DNA of 64,000 bases from Eriocheir sinensis (taxonomy: Eukaryota > Arthropoda > Malacostraca > Decapoda > Varunidae): contig NC_066509.1 of assembly GCF_024679095.1 (NCBI RefSeq), positions 14,249,366-14,313,365 on the forward strand, in the 5' to 3' direction. The notes under the pieces are model-generated. The model was given only the letters and a program-made list of their open reading frames with translations. It did not search any database and was not told where the DNA came from. Within the stretch, counting starts at the first letter, position 1. Each line of letters begins with the position of its first letter. Below, in pieces: positions 51,825 to 62,826 of the stretch. Both the position numbers and the translations under genes were made by a program.

Positions 51825-52100
51825 GCAGGTGGAAGGGGTAGATTACACAGGTAGGTTCAAGGTTACGATGAGGCTGGCAGGGAAGCAGGTGTAAGGGATA
51901 TACTACATCGGAACTGACGCACAGGTAAGAAAACAATAAGAAGGCTGGCTGACAGATAAACAGGTGGAAGGGGTAGTTTCCAGACAGGTAGGATCAAGGT
52001 AACAATGAGGCTGAAAGGGAAGCAGGTGTAAGGGGAAGCCAGGTACATCGGAGCTGGCAGACAGGTAAGAGCAAGGACACAAGCAGGCTGGCAGAGAAGC
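51825..52100. repeat. ~135-bp tandem duplication
   Basis: CAGGTGGAAGGGGTAG at about 51826 and 51961. Both units contain ACAGGTAGG.TCAAGGT, AATGAGGCTG and AAGCAGGTGTAAGGG. Each unit is itself built of two related halves. Confidence 0.8.
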
Positions 52101-52669
52101 AGTATGAGCAGACACGATGACACAGAAAAGTGAGTTGAATGAAAATAAATAATTCTACACGAGCCATAGAAAAGAAAGACTAAAATATATATGTATTCAG
52201 TAAGTGGGTCGCGTGTTTGTTGACGTCTATTTGCTTTTTTTACTCGGTCCCTCCTGTCCAACAACAATTTTTTTCTCTCGTCCGTGTTCGTCTCCCTTCA
52301 CATTTTTCATTTTTTTTCGTGCTCGCAATGTTCTCGTCATGTCGCTTATTTTTATTCGTTTTTACTGCATGTGGCGCGGCGTGTTTTCTTTTTTTTTCTT
52401 TTGCATCGACACAGCATTCCATTCTTGCATCTGAGCATTTTTATTATATTTTCCTTCCTCTGTCTGACGCTGTCGTGCTAAAATGGTCATTTTTCTCTTT
52501 CTTTCTGTGCATTGTCATTACGCGACTCATTAAGTAAGGTTTGATCATGCTAATAAAAGGGGAAGGCTTGTCCTTTCTTCCCTGTGTGAGCTGTGAGAAG
52601 TTTGAGAGTGAATTCGGAAACCAGTGAAGCAGCGTAAGGCAACTGTTGTTCAAAGTGTTCCTCTTTACG
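52101..52669. other. T-rich spacer, no gene seen
   Basis: Short frames without a recognised domain. Confidence 0.4.
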
Positions 52670-53145
52670 GAGCCTTTTGTGATGCAATATTGATATCATG
52701 CGAGCTGCTTTCTGTATTTTTTCTGTTTTCCATAAGTATTTTTGATGTAGTGTTAATGCATTGGAGCGGATCACTGTGTGTGTTTTTATAAAGTTCAAGG
52801 TTTTCTCATAAATGTTTCTGATCGAGTAAAAAAAATCATCTTTCAAGGATCACTCTTCATCAGTATTTATCGAGTAAGAATTAAAACGATCTAAGAAATA
52901 TTTTTTTCCTGATCCACAAGTCATTCTTCATAAATGCTTGTGATGTAACTAATGAAATACCATATCTTTTTATTGTTTCCAGGGCTGCTCTTTAAATGTG
53001 TGATATAATATGGCAAATAATGAAGCACTACATTTTTCACGATTTCGAGAATAAATGTTCTTCATTAATATTTTTAATGTAATAAGGAAATGAGTGCAGC
53101 ACCGTATGGCCATTATTTCAAGGGACTACTCTACAAATATTTCGT
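52670..53145. repeat. Very decayed ~65-75-bp tandem array
   Basis: CATAARTATTTTTGATGTA-like blocks recur near 52730, 52808, 52861, 52927, 52990 and 53063. Each is followed by AAT..A and a TTCAAGGATCACTCTTC-like block. Identity is low. Confidence 0.45.
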
Positions 53146-53565
53146 TATACTCCTGCGTCCAGGGCACCACCAGACACATTCATACTGGTGCGAGGCTGTG
53201 ACCCCCAAGGCATACCCCCCACCCCTCACAACCATTTACGTTCATGCCCCACCACAACGAGCACCTTTCCTCGATCTCTTCCTCCTCCTTTGCATCATTA
53301 TTACCCAGCCACTTATGGTCGGGGAGATTGCCTTTGCAACGGCTAGAGAAGGAACAACTCCCCTTCACCACCACTTTTCTACACACGCACTCCCCTCCGG
53401 CCCTTCCCCCTACTCCCACCCCACTACCATGCACTCTGCTGCCCCACCACTCCTTGCCCTCAACCATCTCTCCCCAGCATCCCCTTCCCTCCTCGCCAAC
53501 ACTATCACTCACCATTCAATACTTTTTAATTTTTTTTTACGTTCGGCCTGTTGCACCGGTAGGCT
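53146..53565. other. C-rich spacer, no gene seen
   Basis: Overlapping frames on both strands (160 plus, 111 minus codons) follow from C/A-rich composition. No domain is recognised. Confidence 0.4.
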
Positions 53566-53848
53566 ATCTTAATGGGGCCTGCTGGTCGGCCTCAGTCCGT
53601 TCGTAGTGCAGGCAGTGTTTATAATGGCGACATCTTGTTTGGCTCCTGCCATCCGGAATTCATCTTTACTCCACGGCAGAGTTTCACTAAAATCCGGATT
53701 GATGGGTGGCCTTCAGAGAGCATATTGGTAATTTTAAGCCACACGACGATGATTGAAAATTGTCAGTTAGCAGCGGAGGGCGGGACTTGAACCTGGGTCC
53801 TCCAGGACACCTCGCTCGCACGCTGACCACTCAGCCACCGCCTTCCCC
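53566..53848 (-). mobile_element. tRNA-derived SINE (S2a)
   Basis: On the minus strand the head reads GAAGGCGGTGGCTGAGTGGTCAGC (box A) and CCCAGGTTCAAGTCCCGCC (box B), like a Ser- or Leu-type tRNA. A ~210-bp body follows (ACAATTTTCAATCATCG, GAAGGCCACCCATCAATCCG, AAGATGTCGCCATTATAAAC). No simple-repeat tail is evident at 53566. Confidence 0.7.
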
Positions 53849-54389
<541 letters not shown>

Positions 54390-54440
54390 GGTCGTGTTGA
54401 GAAAATACCGGTTGGGAACAGGAATTAGAATTATTTCCAC

Positions 54441-54828
54441 TCACACAGCTCTTCTGGACAGAGTGGAGGCTAAGGCTCTTCGTCTCATCAGCTCTCCTCC
54501 TCCTACTGATAGTCTTCTACCTCTTAAATTCCGCCGCGATGTTGCCTCTCTTTCTATCTTCTATCGATATTTCCACGCTGACTGCTCTTCTGAACTTGCT
54601 AACTGCATGCCTCCCCCCCTCCCACGGCCCCGCTGCACACGACTTTCTACTCATGCTCATCCCTATACTGTCCAAACCCCTTATGCAAGAGTTAACCAGC
54701 ATCTTCACTCTTTCATCCCTCACACTGGTAAACTCTGGAACAATCTTCCTTCATCTGTATTTCCTCCTGCCTACGACTTGAACTCTTTCAAGAGAAGGGT
54801 ATCAGGACACCTCTCCTCCCGAATTTGA
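54441..54828 (+). pseudogene. LINE A protein C-terminus, intact frame
   Basis: About 129 codons without a break, from THTALLDRVEAKALRL to FKRRVSGHLSSRI and stop. It covers the C-terminal region after the RT thumb, with LPLKFRRDVASLSIFYRYF in the middle. It has no catalytic motif. It is the best preserved version of this segment in the window and shows where the family's natural stop codon lies. The frame runs into the preceding CT array only by chance. Confidence 0.85.
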
Positions 54829-54947
54829 CCTTGCTTTTGGCCACCTCTTTTGGTTCTTTTATGGGAGCAGCGATTAGCGGGCTTTTTTTTTATTATTGTT
54901 TTTTTTTCTGTGCCCTTGAGCTGCCTCCTTTGTTGTAAAAAAAAAAA
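54441..54947 (+). mobile_element. LINE A fragment, C-terminal RT to A-tail
   Basis: 5'-truncated plus-strand copy running from THTALLDRVEAKALRLIS to the stop and through the 3' UTR to CTTTGTTGTAAAAAAAAAAAA, which abuts TT(GT)n. Confidence 0.9.
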
Positions 54948-55071
<124 letters not shown>

Positions 55072-56504
55072 CCCCCCCTAAAATTGATTTCAACATTCCC
55101 TGGGGTTCTTAGCACTCCAGATTAAGAAACATTAAACTGGCAGGCAGCTCGGGTCTTGGGTCCGCTGGGCGTCTCATTGTCACGCTCAGAGAAACTATGG
55201 TATGACTTGACCATTTTCGTGGATAGAGGCAATAACGTCTACGCAGTTTTCCCGTTACTTAACATTGAAATGCTTATCTGTAGTTTCTTCAATACATTCC
55301 TAATTAATATATAGTTTTCGGGGGGAGACCATAGCGCGAGGACGGGGTGTGGACCCAAGATCCAGGCTGACTGTGGCTGGAAGACCATCTTTTAGGCTGT
55401 TTACACAAGCCATGCCAGCACTACCTCCCTCTCACACCCTCCGCGCCACGCCCCCGGGCTCACACCTGCCTGTTTCCCGGGTCTCTTCGTCTTAAATACA
55501 AAACGTTTAATATTTTATCGGATTCGTAATAGCCTGAGATGCCTAAGGGTTTTTTCGTCGATTCATCTCGGGAATTTAAACACGTCCAGCACACATTTCA
55601 CCAGACTTTTGTGATGCCAGCAATATAGAGATTTTTTTCTGAGCCATTCTGGTGAGCCAGCCTTGAGGGACAGAATGCTCATTGCCGGGCCAAGACCCGT
55701 GACAAGGAAATTTCCACGTTGTCGAGGCAGCACTGCGGCTTTGACGAGGCTGGAGGAGAAACTGTTCCCTCGGGGTGAAGGAACGCGGAACTTATTACAT
55801 GACGGAAACGGAGGCTTGCCAGGACCGGGTGGCAGGGGATCTAATCCACGGCACGTCGTTGAGCAAGTGTGTCTTGATCATGCCTGGCGCTGGGCCGGCC
55901 CGCTGCAGGTAATGAATGAATGTTAAAAAATCATTCCTTGGCACCGCAATATTGAATGGTATGAGATGACGTTGGTATGAATGTGGTGAATAAAAACAAG
56001 AAAGGTGCGTATGTATTGCAGCTACACTAACTTAACCGGAGAGATAAGGAACGGACTATTTCCTGCAGGGGGATTAGTAACATGATGATGATGATGATGA
56101 TGATGAAGGCGATGAAGTTTCTTCTAGTGTTAGACGTATTGGTCCGAGACAAAAAGATAATCACCGCGAGCAACACAAGCTCATCAGCGACAACACAAAC
56201 GCGACGGGTGACAACATGTGAGCCTTTTTAGTACGCCACGAGGAGCCTTTCCTCGCGGGGACGCAGGATTTTTCACACTGACAACCTCAGGACTTGGCTA
56301 ACAAAGGCAACGAAAAAGAATAGCTTCTTCCAGGTAAATTTTCCACAAAAATATCCATCAAGAGAAAGTGTGTGGGATGTTTTGGGCGTGTGTGTCAGCT
56401 GCCTGGACGGGACGCGGCGGGACGCAGCCGTGGATGGAAAGGGACGGGAGCCTCGGACGCGGCCACAGCACAGAGATAGTGGCACTTTCACATATCTTTT
56501 GTTG
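55072..56504. other. Spacer, no convincing gene
   Basis: An 87-codon plus frame at 55663-55926 ends near CAGGTAATG, which resembles a splice donor, but no domain or partner exon is recognised. GATGAT repeats at about 56079-56105. Confidence 0.35.
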
Positions 56505-56634
<130 letters not shown>

Positions 56635-57084
56635 TGTTATTATCATTATCATAAGATACGAAACAGGTAGAGAGGGAGGAGTGCGGCCACCATAGACTAC
56701 CTGTTCAAGCAGCCCCCAAACACCTGAAACGCCGAGAAAGAGAAAATGAAAGTAAAAGCGATGAGAGAGAAGGAGAAAGGAGAAGGAGGACAATGTTTCA
56801 TCATGTTTCTTTATTAATAGTACAGAAAACTACATCGTCTAAAAACGCTGCATCCACTTTCTTTCGTACTCATCGATCTTTCCGTTTTATGCCAACAGTT
56901 ACTCCTTAAGCTCCAGATTAAGGCCCTATGCCCCCGTTCACCACTGCAGGACCCGGTGCTAAAGTGATCCAGGGTTATTGATTAAGAACACGTATCCCAC
57001 CACTCACTCGTCCCTGCCCAACTCAGTACATGAAGAATGTTCCAAGACGTCCTCAAGTGTTCCACTCCGCCCGATACTCACCCA

Positions 57085-57380
57085 TCCCCCAGCTTACCAA
57101 TTACAATGAATCCGGTGCATAAAGCGTTTCAAGGCTTCCCAGGACTCAGTATCTCCCAGTTCATAAACTAAGTGCAGAAAGTCTTCGGTCTCGCGGCGCC
57201 AGATTACATTAGTATACACATATTCCCCAGTTTACCAGTCCAAGATGAACCCGTACATAAAGCGTTCTAACCTTTACCCAGTATTCAGTACCTCCCAACG
57301 CTTTCGTGCAAAACCCAAGTGAATGAAGTCTCCGGTCTCGCGGCGCCAGGTTACATTAGTTTATAGTGCTAAAGCCTCCC
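57085..57380. repeat. ~145-bp tandem duplication
   Basis: CCCCAGYTTACCA..., GCATAAAGCGTT, CAGTATCTCCCA and GGTCTCGCGGCGCCAGATTA occur in the same order twice (about 57088-57225 and 57226-57372). A third partial start follows. Confidence 0.85.
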
Positions 57381-57730
57381 CAAGTTCTCAGGTCGCTTCA
57401 GCTTCCAAGTGTCTGAATCCAGTGCATGGAGAGTGCCGGGCGCGAATCACGGCATGCAGGAAACACTCACTCGGCGGCCTTTGCTGTTGTGTTGAGGCTG
57501 TTAATCTAATTTGGCCTTTGATGTTTGCCCAAGCTGAATTGTTATCTTGCAGCACCTGTTTGTTCATTTGGCGAGAGCTGACATATAAATCTATGGTCCT
57601 AGTGTACTCTGTCGCTTGATGAATGGCAGCTCGGATGGATATATTGGAATGAATCCCCATGACAAACTACTGATTACATATATTAAGTTGTGATTTAATA
57701 ATTATAATCATACCAAACAAAAGCCGTTAA

Positions 57731-57999
<269 letters not shown>

Positions 58000-58234
58000 G
58001 AAGTTCTTCCCACACCTGTTGCAGCTTTAATACCAGTGAACGCACGTAAAGGGGACAGCGAGGTGTTGTTGATGCCATGCAGGTTGTTGTTGTTGCTCTT
58101 GTTTGCACACCTGAACAGCAGCGCCAGGTAAATGGACGAGGGGACAGGTGGAGCATGAATGGAGGTGAAAGTGGGCGGGAAGAGGGGGGAAAGGGGGAGG
58201 GGTGTGGGGGAGGGTGCTGGGTCATTGTTCTGCA

Positions 58235-58375
58235 TTACGTGGAATAGTTCGTTCATTGTTTTGTTTTGTTTTGTCTGACCTTTTATTCGGTTTTTTTTTT
58301 TTTTTTTTGTCAATCTGCGTTCATTATTTTGTTTTGTTTTGTCTGACCTTTTATTCGTTTTTTTTTCTCAATATG
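58235..58375. repeat. ~75-bp tandem duplication with TTTTG runs
   Basis: GTTCATTRTTTTGTTTTGTT, TTGTCTGACCTTTTATTCG and a T-run occur twice. Confidence 0.85.
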
Positions 58376-58527
58376 ATTTATAAATGGTTTGGTCTGGTTT
58401 GTTTTCATACCATTATTTTGTTTTGTCCTGCTCTGTTTCGCTCTACCTGGCCTCAGTATGGTTCTTTTTTGCCCTACCTTATTTCCTTATGGTTATGTCC
58501 GGTTCTGTTCTCTCCTTTGTATGGTTG

Positions 58528-58745
58528 TTAGGTTAGGTTAGGTTAGGCGGTGGTAGGTTAGGTTAGGTTAGGTTAGGTTAGGTTAGGTTAGGTAAAGTAA
58601 AGTAAAGTAAAGTAAAGTAAAGTAAAGTGAAGTGAAGTGAGGTAAGGTGAGGTGAGGTGAGGAGAGGTCAGGTCAGGTCATGTGAAGAGAGGTTAGATTA
58701 GGTTAGGTTAAGTGAGGTTAGCTTAGGTTTGGTTAGGTTAGGTTA
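58528..58745. repeat. Interstitial TTAGG tract with TAAAG and related pentamers
   Basis: (TTAGG)n at about 58529-58592, interrupted by CGGTGG. Then (TAAAG)n to about 58628, (TGAAG)/(TGAGG) drift, and TTAGG again at about 58693-58745. TTAGG is the common arthropod telomere unit. Flanks on both sides are ordinary sequence, so it is interstitial. Confidence 0.92.
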
Positions 58746-58911
58746 TGGCTAGTTTTCATAAGCTCTGTTCGGTTCTCGGTGATGCTGGAGTTGTTATGTT
58801 ATATTATCGTTGGTCCGCGTTCATACGTTTTATACAGTTCACACAATTCCTTTATTCGGTTCTACTATCCTTTCCGTGACCTGTTCCGACTGACTCATTC
58901 TGTAATACTCT

Positions 58912-59400
58912 GCGTGATTTCACTCCGTCCTGTCTGACCTACATACGTTTTGTTTTCCTTTGCATGAGATTCGCGTGTTGTCCTCCCTACCCCTAATTTC
59001 CTTCACCACTTATTTTCACTCTTGACTCACGCCTCGTTTCCTTCATTTATTGTCACTCTGTTCTGTCCGACCTACATACGGTTTTCCTCTGCATGAGTTT
59101 CGCGTGTTGTCCTCCTTCACCCTAATTTCCATTACCACTTATTTTCACTTTAGACTCTCGCCTCGTTTCCTTCTTCAGTTATTTTCACTCCGTCCTGTCT
59201 GACCTACATACGGTTTGTTTTCCTCTGCATGAGCTTCGTGTGTTGTCCTCCCTGCTCCTATTTTCCTTCACCACTTATTTTCACTCTAGACTCTCGCCTC
59301 GTTTCCTTCTTCAGTTATTTTCACTCCGTTCTGTCCGACCTACATACGGTTTTCCTCTGCATGACTTTCACGCGTTGTCCTCTCCTCCCTCATTCCCACC
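58912..59400. repeat. ~133-bp tandem repeat, about 3.5 units
   Basis: GACCTACATACGG recurs at 58936, 59069, 59201 and 59337 (spacings 132-136 bp). Each is followed by TTTTCCTCTGCATGA, CGCGTTGTCCTCC, TTATTTTCACT and CGCCTCGTTTCCTTC. Confidence 0.95.
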
Positions 59401-60832
59401 TTCATTTCGTTTCCCGGACTCGCACTGAAGAACACCATGCAGCGCGCGGGGCAAATAGAACGAAAAAGCCCAGGAAAGTGCAAAACATCCGAGTGTGACG
59501 ATGCTCTTAGGGGATTTCTTTGATGTTTTCTCACTCGCCTCCGTCAAAGACAAAACAGCACTCCCGCTAACGACTATGAAGGCCGCCAGTATAGTGCCCC
59601 TCTAAAAGCCCAGCCTGATGTGTGTGATGTTATTTCAGGTTCTCAGTAAAGGTTTGCTGTGAGTATTGCGTGCACTGTCGCCTCCCCCTTCTCAACCCCC
59701 ACACCACCACCGCTACCAACACCATCATTATCATCAATCTCCACCTGTACAACTAACACCCCTATCTCTCTTTTCCCCCATCATCACCGCCGCTTCCACC
59801 ACCACCACCACCACCATCGTCAATCTCCACCTCTAACATCCCACTATCCCCTTTAACCACACCACTTCCTCTGTCCATTAACCACCATCATCACCACCTA
59901 TTCCTCTTAACCCCCTCAGCCACCACAACGACCACCAACCACTATCAACCACTACCACCAATTTCTTTGTCATTATAAGATCAAAAAATGCAGAAACAGA
60001 TGAGGGAACAGAGAAAGTAAAGAGAAAATAAATCCCTTTTCAAATACTACCAAAGAGAGAGAGAGAGAGATAGTAATGGAGGTAAAGGTAAGACGAATCA
60101 GCCTTTTTCTTTCACCTTCCCGAGTCACCGTTACCTTGGGGCAGCGTTTGACCCTCCTCACAAGTTTGCCCTAATAAGACTTGTCATCTCCAGCTTGCCC
60201 CTCGCCCTCCAGAGCTCACTTCTCTCGCACCGGACTCAACACATTTTCAAATCGGGAAGATAAATCCATCCCCCTCACTTACTATAGTTTCTCCTGCTCT
60301 CCGATCCATTTCGCACCAAACATCGAGTGTGAAAGTTAAATAGTGTCGTTCCCTGTTTTGTTGCTGTTTGATGATATGGTCCTGTATTATCATCACTTTC
60401 TTTCATCTTTAAGCCCTCAATGTCACCGCTTAGCAATTCGCTGTCTCGTGCTACTTGCTTATACATATTGACGCGAATGCCTGTTCTGAGACTTTAGTCA
60501 AGAGGAGGTGACTGTAAACGAAGGAGTGAAGGTGCGCCAAGCATTGCAGAGAATAAACACAAGATACACGAGGATTTCAGGAGGCTACAAGAGGCTGACG
60601 GGATACACATGACAACCTTTAAGAGCATATTATTCACCCTCTGCTTTCCTTTTCATAAAACAGAGAATCATAATTTCGTTGCCTTCTGATCAACTTTATT
60701 TACTTCATTCATTTCATACCACTGCTTGTAAACTAGTTCCTGTATATCTCGTTATAACCTACAGCTATCCAGATGTATCCATTGATGAAGGCTAAATCAC
60801 CTACCGTATTTTCAGTAAAAGTACTTCGTCAA
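59401..60832. other. Spacer with degenerate ACC triplets, no gene seen
   Basis: CCACCAC/ATC triplets at about 59697-59960. A 55-bp block starting ATAAGATCAAAAAATGCAGA at 59975 recurs at 60836. No domain is recognised. Confidence 0.5.
59974..60030 (+). repeat. Direct repeat, copy 1
   Basis: ATAAGATCAAAAAATGCAGA then AACAGATGAGGGAACAGAGA. The second copy is at 60833-60890 in the same orientation, about 861 bp away. Confidence 0.85.
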
Positions 60833-60890
60833 CATAAGATCAAAAAATGCAGAAACATATGAGGGAATAGAGAAAGTATAGAGAAAAGCA
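60833..60890 (+). repeat. Direct repeat, copy 2
   Basis: Same block with three substitutions against 59974-60030. Flanks differ. Confidence 0.85.
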
Positions 60891-61625
60891 CCTCAAACAA
60901 GTCACCACACAGTCTGCACCTTTCCAAAGACATATTGACCTTCTTTGATCTTCCCATGCATGTTAGGTTACTTTGACACTCATCCTTTGCACAAACTAAA
61001 AACAATATACTCTCTGAAAATATGAGAGCCAACACTGAAGACCATTATGCGGGTGGAGCTGTCCAATATCCTATATAAGAATAACCTCTGCTGTCCGGTC
61101 ACTTCTTACTTCCTTACTTTCTTCTTTTCCTTCTAAAATTACAAACTCAACGCAATTTCTGGCGGTGATGCAATGATTTCTCGGCTAAGGACTAGAGCAC
61201 ACACGCACACCCACATTCTTTACGTGCTCGAAATCGCCTATAAATTCCTTTCTTATTTACCTTTAAGTTACTTGTTGGGCTACTCTTCCTGCAATAAAAA
61301 AAACTGCAAACTCTTATTTCAACCATTTTTTGGACCCCTCGTATAGATTACTAAGTAGCCTCTGCAATATCTCAGCATCGTGGCTCGATCTAAACAGTCG
61401 TAACTAGATCATCGAGAAAACAGAGAAGGGTGAGAGGACAAGGCAAATAAACACACACAGATATTAACGGGAAGGGGAGTTGCGTGGAGGCTTGCTCGGG
61501 AGGATCGTCCGGGGTGGAGGCGGCGAGCGATTGAAGCAACGCACCCCGATAGTTATTGATTGCCTTGAGAGGGGGAGCGATGATTGCTAAGGTAAACGAC
61601 CCAGAAGTCTATTAATAATGGTTCC

Positions 61626-61630
<5 letters not shown>
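60891..61630. other. Spacer, no gene seen
   Basis: No recognised gene, element end or tandem structure. Confidence 0.45.

Positions 61631-61689
<59 letters not shown>
61631..61689. repeat. (TG)n microsatellite
   Basis: About 58 bp of TG. Confidence 0.97.
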
Positions 61690-61691
<2 letters not shown>

Positions 61692-62252
61692 ATCAAGTTG
61701 CACTACGTAGGATTAGAGTTCGTGTTGTGTTCCCTTGTATCCATTTTTATCTTCCTCCAGTTTGGGTTTCAAGTGGTGGGCGTGAGTGAATTAGCAATCA
61801 GTGGGTGTGAAAAGAGCTGCTCGTGGGGGAAGGCTCGGAGCAACACCTGTGGGAGTAATTCAATACAGGTGAGAGGAACTGATTGGGTTACGTGAATCTT
61901 CCCGTTCCTGGAGGCATTTTGCTTTGAGTGGGGAGTGTGTTTATGTTGTTGATGGTAGTGAAGGTGATGTTTCGGTTTCCGTTGAAGTTGTTGTTTTCCT
62001 TTACGTCTGTATAGAAGTACACGTTCCCTAGTCACGAGAGCAAGAAGAAAAATCTAGAACAAGAAGAAAAAAGAAAAAGAACACATCATCCTAAATTCCA
62101 GTACACCATCGAACACTACTGCCTGGCCTGCCCCACTGTTCGTGGATTGCTACCCCAGGGACAGCCGCTGGATGCTGTCTGCCGCCACCTCCTGAACCAC
62201 GACTCTCTTGATGTAATCCTGGTGCGCCACCCTCGATTTGGGGGGTTTTCAT
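61690..62252. other. Spacer, possibly 5' part of LINE C
   Basis: At 62120-62250 a plus frame reads VRGLLPQGQPLDAVCRHLLN and continues to the TG array. It could belong to an upstream open frame of LINE C, but I recognise no domain. Confidence 0.3.
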
Positions 62253-62436
<184 letters not shown>

Positions 62437-62446
62437 ATTGGTTTAG

Positions 62447-62815
62447 TTAAAATCCGCCCTTGATCACAATGTGGTGGCCATCACGGAGGCGTGGCAAATA
62501 GTTCCTGAGATCTGCAACATCGATGACTATGAACTATTTCACCATCTCAGGACTAATAGGAGAGGAGGAGGAGTGGCCCTGTACTGCGCGCCCACTGCAC
62601 TGCTGCTGGTTGACCACATCATCGACACAGCTGACGCGCTTCGAGTGAGATTCCCCTCTGCAAAGTTGGTCATATGTGGGGACTTTAACCGCCTAGACGT
62701 CAACAACACGATGCACCAACTGAATCTCACTCAGGTCGTTAATTTCCCCACCCACCAACAAGCTACTCTCGACCTCATCATGACCGACCTGAGCCAGCAG
62801 TACTCACCCCACTAG
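62447..62815 (+). pseudogene. Endonuclease remnant of LINE C
   Basis: Reads LKSALDHNVVAITEAW at the start, then RRGGGVALYC, then AKLVICGDFNRLDV and FPTHQQATLDLIMTDL: an EEP-type LINE endonuclease with the Glu (ITEAW) and GDFN motifs. Only about 115 residues remain where about 220 are usual. The piece between GVALYC...LLLVDHI and RVRFPSAKL is too short, which suggests an internal deletion of some 60-80 codons. A stop at 62813 precedes the SDH region, which in the next open frame reads GRRGHLSVLW, so the Ser-Asp of SDH is lost. The domain start before LKSAL is missing beyond a stop next to the TG array. It is inactive. Confidence 0.8.
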
Positions 62816-62826
62816 CCTCTCCCCCC

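Noticed and set aside
53090..53606. Overlapping 160- and 120-codon plus frames
   Set aside because: C-rich composition removes stops on both strands; no recognisable protein feature.
55663..55926. Possible exon of 87 codons ending at CAGGTAATG
   Set aside because: No domain, no acceptor-side partner and no codon pattern distinguishing it from background; kept only as a remark.
58528..58745. True chromosome end
   Set aside because: Ordinary sequence continues for thousands of bases on both sides and the pentamers are degenerate.
62091..62250. ORF1 of LINE C
   Set aside because: A frame exists up to the TG array but no conserved motif could be recognised and the TG array breaks any link to the endonuclease.
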